Assembly (NCBI GenBank): GCA_011772425.1
Contig: WVZO01000153.1
Coordinates: 1,615-40,219 of the forward strand
DNA: 38,605 nt
Direction: 5' to 3'
Origin: Candidatus Aminicenantota bacterium
Lineage (GTDB): Bacteria; Acidobacteriota; Aminicenantia; UBA2199
This document shows, one piece after another, positions 37,434 to 38,605 of the stretch (its first letter is position 1; each line of letters begins with the position of its first letter). The position numbers were made by a program, and so were the translations under genes. A model generated the notes under the pieces. The model was not told the DNA's origin. It saw nothing but the letters and a program-made list of their open reading frames with translations, and did not search any database.

Positions 37434-38036
37434 TTAAATCAACATCAAATCCTTGTAATCGGTACAGAAATCTTTGCGCTGACATTTCACACACCGCTTG
37501 CCCATCCAGATTAGATCAAACTGCTCCATGATCCGGCCCACCAACTGGGGATCGGTAGTAATGAAACCCGATTCAAAATTCCTGCGGTTGCCGCTCTTCG
37601 CCCCCATACCGGCACCGGTTAAGTTGGCACTGCCGGAATAGGCAATCTTACCATCCACTACGACTGTCTTGAAATGAACCCGGGGACACAAAATACGCTC
37701 CATACCGGTAATAAGGTTAGGGTAACGGTCAAAATCCTGGCGAAACGCCTGACCAGGCTCCTTTGCATGCAGCATACGAATGGCTACCCCTCGCTCTACG
37801 AGATTGGAAAGTACCTCAAGAAAAGGCACCATCTGCTTTCCTTTGTGCACATGAAGGTCCTTCAAATCAGACGTCCCCAACCAAAGAAATTCCTGCGCAG
37901 AAGAAACAGCCTCAAGTATCACTCGCCTATAAATCTCTTCGTCAGTAATAAACTCTGTCTTCATCATTTCTATTAATAGAGTCACCGCAGGTCTCCACCT
38001 CGTGTGGCGTCTCCGGCGGGCATGCGGCGCATGCAC
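37434..38036 (-). CDS. Phospholipase D-like (single HKD) protein with C-terminal Cys cluster; likely start at 37964 or 37967
   Basis: HFKTVVVDGKIAYSGSANLTGAG fits HxKx4Dx6GSxN; C-terminus CVKCQRKDFC; residues before MMKTEF look like translated leader DNA. Confidence 0.82.
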   Translation of the reverse strand: MHAPHARRRRHTRWRPAVTLLIEMMKTEFITDEEIYRRVILEAVSSAQEFLWLGTSDLKDLHVHKGKQMVPFLEVLSNLVERGVAIRMLHAKEPGQAFRQDFDRYPNLITGMERILCPRVHFKTVVVDGKIAYSGSANLTGAGMGAKSGNRRNFESGFITTDPQLVGRIMEQFDLIWMGKRCVKCQRKDFCTDYKDLMLI

Positions 38037-38116
38037 CCTCTTAGGGTGTGAGATAACGTTCGAAGCAAAGAAATTCCTTTAGGCCGTGCTGTCGGGAGCA
38101 CCAGCATGGTGCCTCC
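38020..38116. promoter_or_regulatory. Cluster of hairpin-forming sequences upstream of the PLD-like gene
   Basis: GCATGC-GGC-GCATGC (38020-38034), CACCCT-CTT-AGGGTG (38034-38048), GGAGCACCA-GCA-TGGTGC(C)TCC (38095-38116). Confidence 0.45.
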
Positions 38117-38258
38117 GGCGGCTGGCAGCCTATAAATCAGGTCAAAAACCAAAAGTCAATTATAGCACAGTTTTCCAGTAGTTTCAAAAGGGAAAAATCC
38201 ATAATAAATTCCCAAATTTTTTTTGACTGGCCCCTTTTTTTGCTTCCTCATTGATGAT

Positions 38259-38528
38259 AAGACGTCTATTCTATTTTCAGTAGATGACTATACACGGATG
38301 ATGAGACGTCTTCTCCCTTTTAATAGACAGCTATACAATGATGAATAGACGTCTACTCTTTTTTAATAGATGGCTATACAGTGATGAATAGATAGCTACT
38401 CTTTTTTAATAGACGGCTATACAATGATGAATAGACAGCTACTCTTTTTCAATAGACGGCTATACTGTGTTTAATAGATGGCTATACAGGGATGATAAGA
38501 CGTCTATTCTATCTTTAGTAGATGACTA
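38259..38528. repeat. Iteron-like array: 13 near-palindromic decamers at 21-22 bp spacing, with a 43-bp higher-order period
   Basis: Decamer starts 38259, 38281, 38303, 38324, 38346, 38367, 38389, 38410, 38432, 38453, 38475, 38497, 38519; consensus xAGAYRDCTw, e.g. TAGACGTCTA at 38346-38355. Confidence 0.92.
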
Positions 38529-38605
38529 CTTGTTGATGATGAGAGTTACAATCACCATCTTTTGTAGAATTAAAATTAAGCGAGCCATTTGGTTCACCTG
38601 GTTTG

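Noticed and set aside
38253-38550. CRISPR array
   Set aside because: No unique spacers; every 21-22 bp block is itself a related repeat and no cas genes are visible.
1-38605. tRNA or rRNA genes
   Set aside because: No cloverleaf-compatible sequence or rRNA signature was recognised by eye; a tRNAscan/Infernal run would be decisive.

Overview
This is a bacterial window of about 38.6 kb with ordinary coding density. The protein families and repeat styles recall uncultured, Aminicenantes-like bacteria, but that taxonomic guess is weak and untested. From left to right it contains: (1) the 3' end of a propeller-like gene, a membrane-anchored thioredoxin-like CxxC protein and a tiny exported peptide with 8 Cys; (2) a winged-helix regulator, a putative lipoprotein and a DUF502 membrane protein on the minus strand; (3) a HEAT-repeat protein with 11 units of 34-35 aa, then a diverged tandem repeat and a receiver-like/GAF protein; (4) a zinc-ribbon/Ser-Thr kinase/TPR protein, a 4-OT tautomerase and a PIG-L deacetylase; (5) two adjacent paralogous Reg_prop/Y_Y_Y hybrid histidine kinases; (6) a SAM methyltransferase and a VapC-type toxin-antitoxin pair; (7) a long co-directional surface-glycan cluster (WbqC, four glycosyltransferases, three methyltransferases, polysaccharide deacetylase, FemAB/GNAT-like protein, two sulfotransferases, AsnB-type amidotransferase, flippase, DegT aminotransferase); (8) a single-HKD phospholipase D-like protein. 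The noncoding DNA is rich in structure. The most striking element is at the right end: 13 near-palindromic decamers (consensus xAGAYRDCTw, best copy TAGACGTCTA) spaced strictly 21-22 bp apart over about 270 bp. Other structures are a 205-bp element with perfect 18-bp terminal inverted repeats enclosing a second dispersed palindromic repeat, heptamer tandem repeats at several loci, and CCACGAAGG-type repeats that abut or supply stop codons at many gene junctions. All function calls come from reading translated motifs; no database search was run.
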